From Frigoribacterium sp. Leaf415 (lineage in GTDB: Bacteria > Actinomycetota > Actinomycetes > Actinomycetales > Microbacteriaceae), in assembly GCF_001424645.1 (NCBI RefSeq), contig NZ_LMQR01000001.1:2368621-2432620 (forward strand): 64,000 nt of DNA, read 5' to 3'. Shown here piece after piece: positions 61,620 through 64,000 of the stretch. The translations under genes and the position numbers were made by a program. Position 1 is the stretch's first letter. Each line of letters starts with the position of its first letter. The notes under the pieces are model-generated. The model worked only from the letters and a program-made list of their open reading frames with translations. It had not been told where the DNA came from and made no database searches.

Positions 61620-61670
61620 CGTCATATTCGGGGGTGGGTGTCTCGAGACGTTGTCGACCGCAATATGACG
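61620..61670. promoter_or_regulatory. inverted repeat in the rpoB upstream region
   Basis: CGTCATATT (61620-61628) and AATATGACG (61662-61670), nine bp separated by 33 bases. The only AT-rich blocks between rpoB and the divergent gene; they may be operator half-sites or overlap the rpoB -10 region. Confidence 0.38.
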
Positions 61671-61737
61671 ACAGGACGCACGGGGAGCGCAAAGGTCCAT
61701 ACTAGGTCGCCCCGGACACGCCTGGCAAGCCCTGTCG

Positions 61738-61766
61738 TTGACCTTTCGCCCGAGCTTCGGTATAAC
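61738..61766 (+). promoter_or_regulatory. promoter of the spermidine-synthase-like gene
   Basis: TTGACC (61738-61743), 17-base spacer, TATAAC (61761-61766). One of the best sigma-A-type promoters in the window. A start at about 61773 would give a 70-base leader to the chosen ATG, or a leaderless message from the ATG at 61775. Confidence 0.75.
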
Positions 61767-61843
61767 CCGGGCGCATGCACAGGCATTCCACGGGATCGGG
61801 GCCCGCGCGCGCCTCCTCGTCCCCGGGATGGGAGGCTTGGGGC

Positions 61844-62701
61844 ATGGCCGCACAGCACGACGAACCGCCCGTCGAGATCTCGATCGGGGCGGGTCTCGCC
61901 CGCGTGGACGAGGACCGGCACCGCCCCGGTTCGTACACGCTCGTCGTCGACGGCACGCCCCAGTCGCACGTCGACCTCGACGACCCGACGCACCTGGCCT
62001 TCGAGTACGTCCGGCGGATCGGGCACGCCGTCGACCTGCTGCCCGAGGGGCCGGTCACCGCGCTGCACCTCGGCGCCGGCGCCCTGACCCTGCCGCGCTA
62101 CGTCGAGGCGACCCGACCGGGCTCGCGCCAGCAGGTGATCGAGCTCGAGGCCGACCTCGTGGCCCTGGTGCGCGAGACGCTGCCGCTGCCCCGCGGGGCC
62201 TCGATCCGGGTGCGCTACGGCGACGCCCGCGAGGTCATGGTGAAGCTGCCCGCCGGGCTGCGCGGCACGGTCGACCTGCTGATCGTCGACGTGTTCGGCG
62301 GCTCGCAGATCCCCGCACACGTGACCTCGCTCGAGTTCTACACAGCGGCTGCAGAGTTCCTGTCGCCGACCGGCATGCTGATCGTCAACTCGGCCGACGG
62401 CGCGGGGCTGGCCTTCGCCCGGGGCCAGGCGTCGACGCTCGCGACCGTGTTCGAGCACGTGGTCGCGGTCGCCGACCCCGCGACACTCAAGGGGCGTCGC
62501 TTCGGCAACGTCGTGCTGATCGGTTCGCCGTCGCCGCTGCCGACCGACCGCATGCCGCGGCTCTACTCGTCGGACCCGCTGCCGGCCAAGGTCGTCCACG
62601 GCCGCGAGCTGCGTGACTTCGTCGCCGGGGCGCCCGTCGTCACCGACGCGACGGCCGTGCCGTCGCCCGAGCCGTCGCGGAGCGTGTTCGGGGCACGGTG
62701 A
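61844..62701 (+). CDS. spermidine synthase-like (aminopropyltransferase-fold) protein
   Basis: 285 residues from the ATG at 61844, eight bases after GGGAGG. An in-frame ATG at 61775, right at the predicted transcription start, would add 23 residues as a leaderless form. Rossmann-type nucleotide-binding fold: LHLGAGALTLPRY at 75-87, acidic loop E100 (VIELEADLV), YGDARE around 125-130 and IVDVFGGSQIP at 147-157, where D149 takes the catalytic aspartate position. No membrane helices. Such actinobacterial proteins are annotated as spermidine synthases by fold, but polyamine activity is often untested. Its 3' end overlaps the convergent permease gene by 62 bases. Confidence 0.82.
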   Translation: MAAQHDEPPVEISIGAGLARVDEDRHRPGSYTLVVDGTPQSHVDLDDPTHLAFEYVRRIGHAVDLLPEGPVTALHLGAGALTLPRYVEATRPGSRQQVIELEADLVALVRETLPLPRGASIRVRYGDAREVMVKLPAGLRGTVDLLIVDVFGGSQIPAHVTSLEFYTAAAEFLSPTGMLIVNSADGAGLAFARGQASTLATVFEHVVAVADPATLKGRRFGNVVLIGSPSPLPTDRMPRLYSSDPLPAKVVHGRELRDFVAGAPVVTDATAVPSPEPSRSVFGAR

Positions 62702-64000
62702 TCACGCTCCGGTCGAACCACCGGGCCGCCCCCGTGGCGCCCACGACGGCGACCGTGGCGAGGACCGTCGCGACGACGACGGGGACGACGTTCGGCAGGG
62801 TGGGCGTCACCGGCACCCTGGTGACCACGGCGAGCGCGAGCGAGAGGCCCGTCGACGTCGCCACGACGAGACCGACGGGCAGCGTGGCCGTGAGCACGAC
62901 GACCAACCCCTCGGCCAGGGCGGTCCGTCGCGCGACGGACGGTCGTGCCCCGTGGGCGGACAAGTGGAGTCGGTCGGGGTCGCGGCGAGGGCCGCGGAGC
63001 AGGGTGGAGGCGGCCGCGCCCGCGAGCGCCACGGCCGACGCCGGCCCGAGGGCCAGAGCCGTCTGACCCCATTGGGACGCCGAGGCCCCGGCGGGTGCGG
63101 CTCCGAGCATCACACCCAGGTCGAGCGCTGACCCGGTCGCCATGACGAGACCGACGAAGAGGCCGACGGTCACCGTCGTGGACACGCCGGCTACGGTCCC
63201 GACAACCGCCCGGGCCCTCGTGATCCGCCAGACGACTCCTCTGCCGTCGGGAACCAGTCGTGTCCAGCGCCGAACGAACCACGGCGTGAAGCACGGGTAC
63301 AGGAGGACGAGGGAGACGACCGACACGACGCCGACCGTCGAGTGCAGCGCGAGCAACCGGAGTGACGGCGTGAAGAACGCGAGCTCGGAGAACGCGGCGA
63401 CGTCGGCCTGGTCGAAGAACCCCGCGCCGGACGTGACGGCCGCCGTCAATCCGTCCCAGACGAGGACGAGGGCCACGACGGGCAGGACGAACACGAGCCA
63501 CAGGGCGGCGACGACGACGATCCGACCTGCGGACGGGGCGGCGGCCGCCGTGCTGTCCGCCCCGTCGCCGCGGAGGACCCGAGCCGGGAGGCGCACCGAA
63601 GCCCTCGAGGCTGCCGAGCGCGCCGACAGCAGGGACAGCGCCACGACGGACGCGGCGCTGCACGTCCACGACAGGCTGCCGCCGACCAGCAGCACGGGCG
63701 AGGGGACGACGACGTCGAGGGAGGGACGGACCAGCGCCAGGACGAGGACGTGGGCGAGTGGCGCGGCGAGCACCGCCCCGAGGACGGCACAGCCACCTGC
63801 CCGGGCGAGTGCGAGACGAACGACGTGCCTCGGACCCAGCCCTGCGGTCGACAGGAGGGCGCTCTGTACCTCGTCGCCGCGCACGGCGAGTGCGTGCACG
63901 CGGATCAGGACGACGACCGTCGCCATCGCCGTGGCGACGACGACAGGGCTCACGTCGGCGTCCACCGGATCGGGCTCGATCCACCTCGTGATCTCGGAGG
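62640..64000 (-). CDS. FtsX-like ABC transporter permease (5' end outside window)
   Basis: About 453 visible codons; the frame is still open at the window edge, where SEITRWIEPDPVD looks like an extracytoplasmic loop. Eight or so hydrophobic helices fall into two FtsX-type blocks: LLSTAGLGPRHVVRLALARA near the visible start and SVARRTALAEGLVVVLTATL near the C-terminus. This two-block plan is usual for actinobacterial permeases of the MacB/FtsX superfamily that export lipids, peptides or antibiotics. The ATPase is not in the window. The C-terminal RSATARATARPSRR overlaps the end of the spermidine-synthase-like gene on the other strand. Confidence 0.82.
   Translation of the reverse strand, partial: SEITRWIEPDPVDADVSPVVVATAMATVVVLIRVHALAVRGDEVQSALLSTAGLGPRHVVRLALARAGGCAVLGAVLAAPLAHVLVLALVRPSLDVVVPSPVLLVGGSLSWTCSAASVVALSLLSARSAASRASVRLPARVLRGDGADSTAAAAPSAGRIVVVAALWLVFVLPVVALVLVWDGLTAAVTSGAGFFDQADVAAFSELAFFTPSLRLLALHSTVGVVSVVSLVLLYPCFTPWFVRRWTRLVPDGRGVVWRITRARAVVGTVAGVSTTVTVGLFVGLVMATGSALDLGVMLGAAPAGASASQWGQTALALGPASAVALAGAAASTLLRGPRRDPDRLHLSAHGARPSVARRTALAEGLVVVLTATLPVGLVVATSTGLSLALAVVTRVPVTPTLPNVVPVVVATVLATVAVVGATGAARWFDRSVITVPRTRSATARATARPSRR

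Overview
The window is chromosomal DNA from a high-GC actinobacterium. Gene order (rplM-rpsI-glmM; secY-adk-map; infA-rpmJ-rpsM-rpsK-rpoA-rplQ; one S10-spc ribosomal block; rpoB-rpoC), frequent GTG/TTG starts, leaderless-looking promoters and an LAFTG cell-wall sorting signal all fit Micrococcales, most likely Microbacteriaceae. I cannot fix the genus. No rRNA, tRNA, CRISPR array, insertion sequence or prophage was seen. Almost everything is on the minus strand; only three genes (coaA, an LCP-family gene and a spermidine-synthase-like gene) are on the plus strand.

Layout. 1-4.4 kb: the 5' part of a Wzz/BY-kinase-like polysaccharide gene, then the overlapping set acpS-alr-alr-tsaE (transcribed right to left), with two diverged alanine racemases. 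4.4-9.8 kb: glmS, divergent coaA, then rplM-rpsI-glmM, which joins ribosomal protein synthesis to amino-sugar supply for the wall. 10-13.8 kb: truA and a large wall-anchored extracellular nuclease lying between truA and rplQ. 13.9-31.2 kb: the ribosomal superoperon in two transcription units (rpsJ to map, and infA to rplQ), with an LCP-family envelope gene diverging from infA. rpsD and rpsN are not at their usual places; structured spacers sit there instead. 31.6-33.9 kb: a small island between the S10 and str operons holding a DarT-like ADP-ribosyltransferase with an N-terminal Cys/His knuckle, a type IB topoisomerase and an MT0933-like antitoxin-family protein. 34-38.4 kb: rpsL-rpsG-fusA-tuf.

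38.6-52.3 kb: after one unknown four-helix membrane protein comes a compact type IV pilus locus read right to left as pilB-pilT-pilC, pilA, then pilV/pilW/pilX-like minor pilins, pilD, pilM, pilN, pilO. It encodes extension and retraction ATPases, platform, major and minor pilins, prepilin peptidase and the inner-membrane alignment complex, but no PilQ secretin or PilP, as expected for a monoderm. Its oddities are a PilT with about 285 extra disordered N-terminal residues and large multi-domain minor pilins. 52.5-61.5 kb: a double GNAT acetyltransferase, then rpoC and rpoB. 61.7-64 kb: a spermidine-synthase-like gene and a truncated FtsX-type permease whose 3' ends overlap.

A recurring 10-mer, AGGAGGCGCG or its complement, occurs at least 17 times, and in at least five intergenic places it forms the two arms of a terminator hairpin. 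With the diverged racemase pair, the DarT-like island and the modified pilus ATPase, these are the observations I would pursue first. All functional calls rest on reading motifs in the translations; no database search was run.
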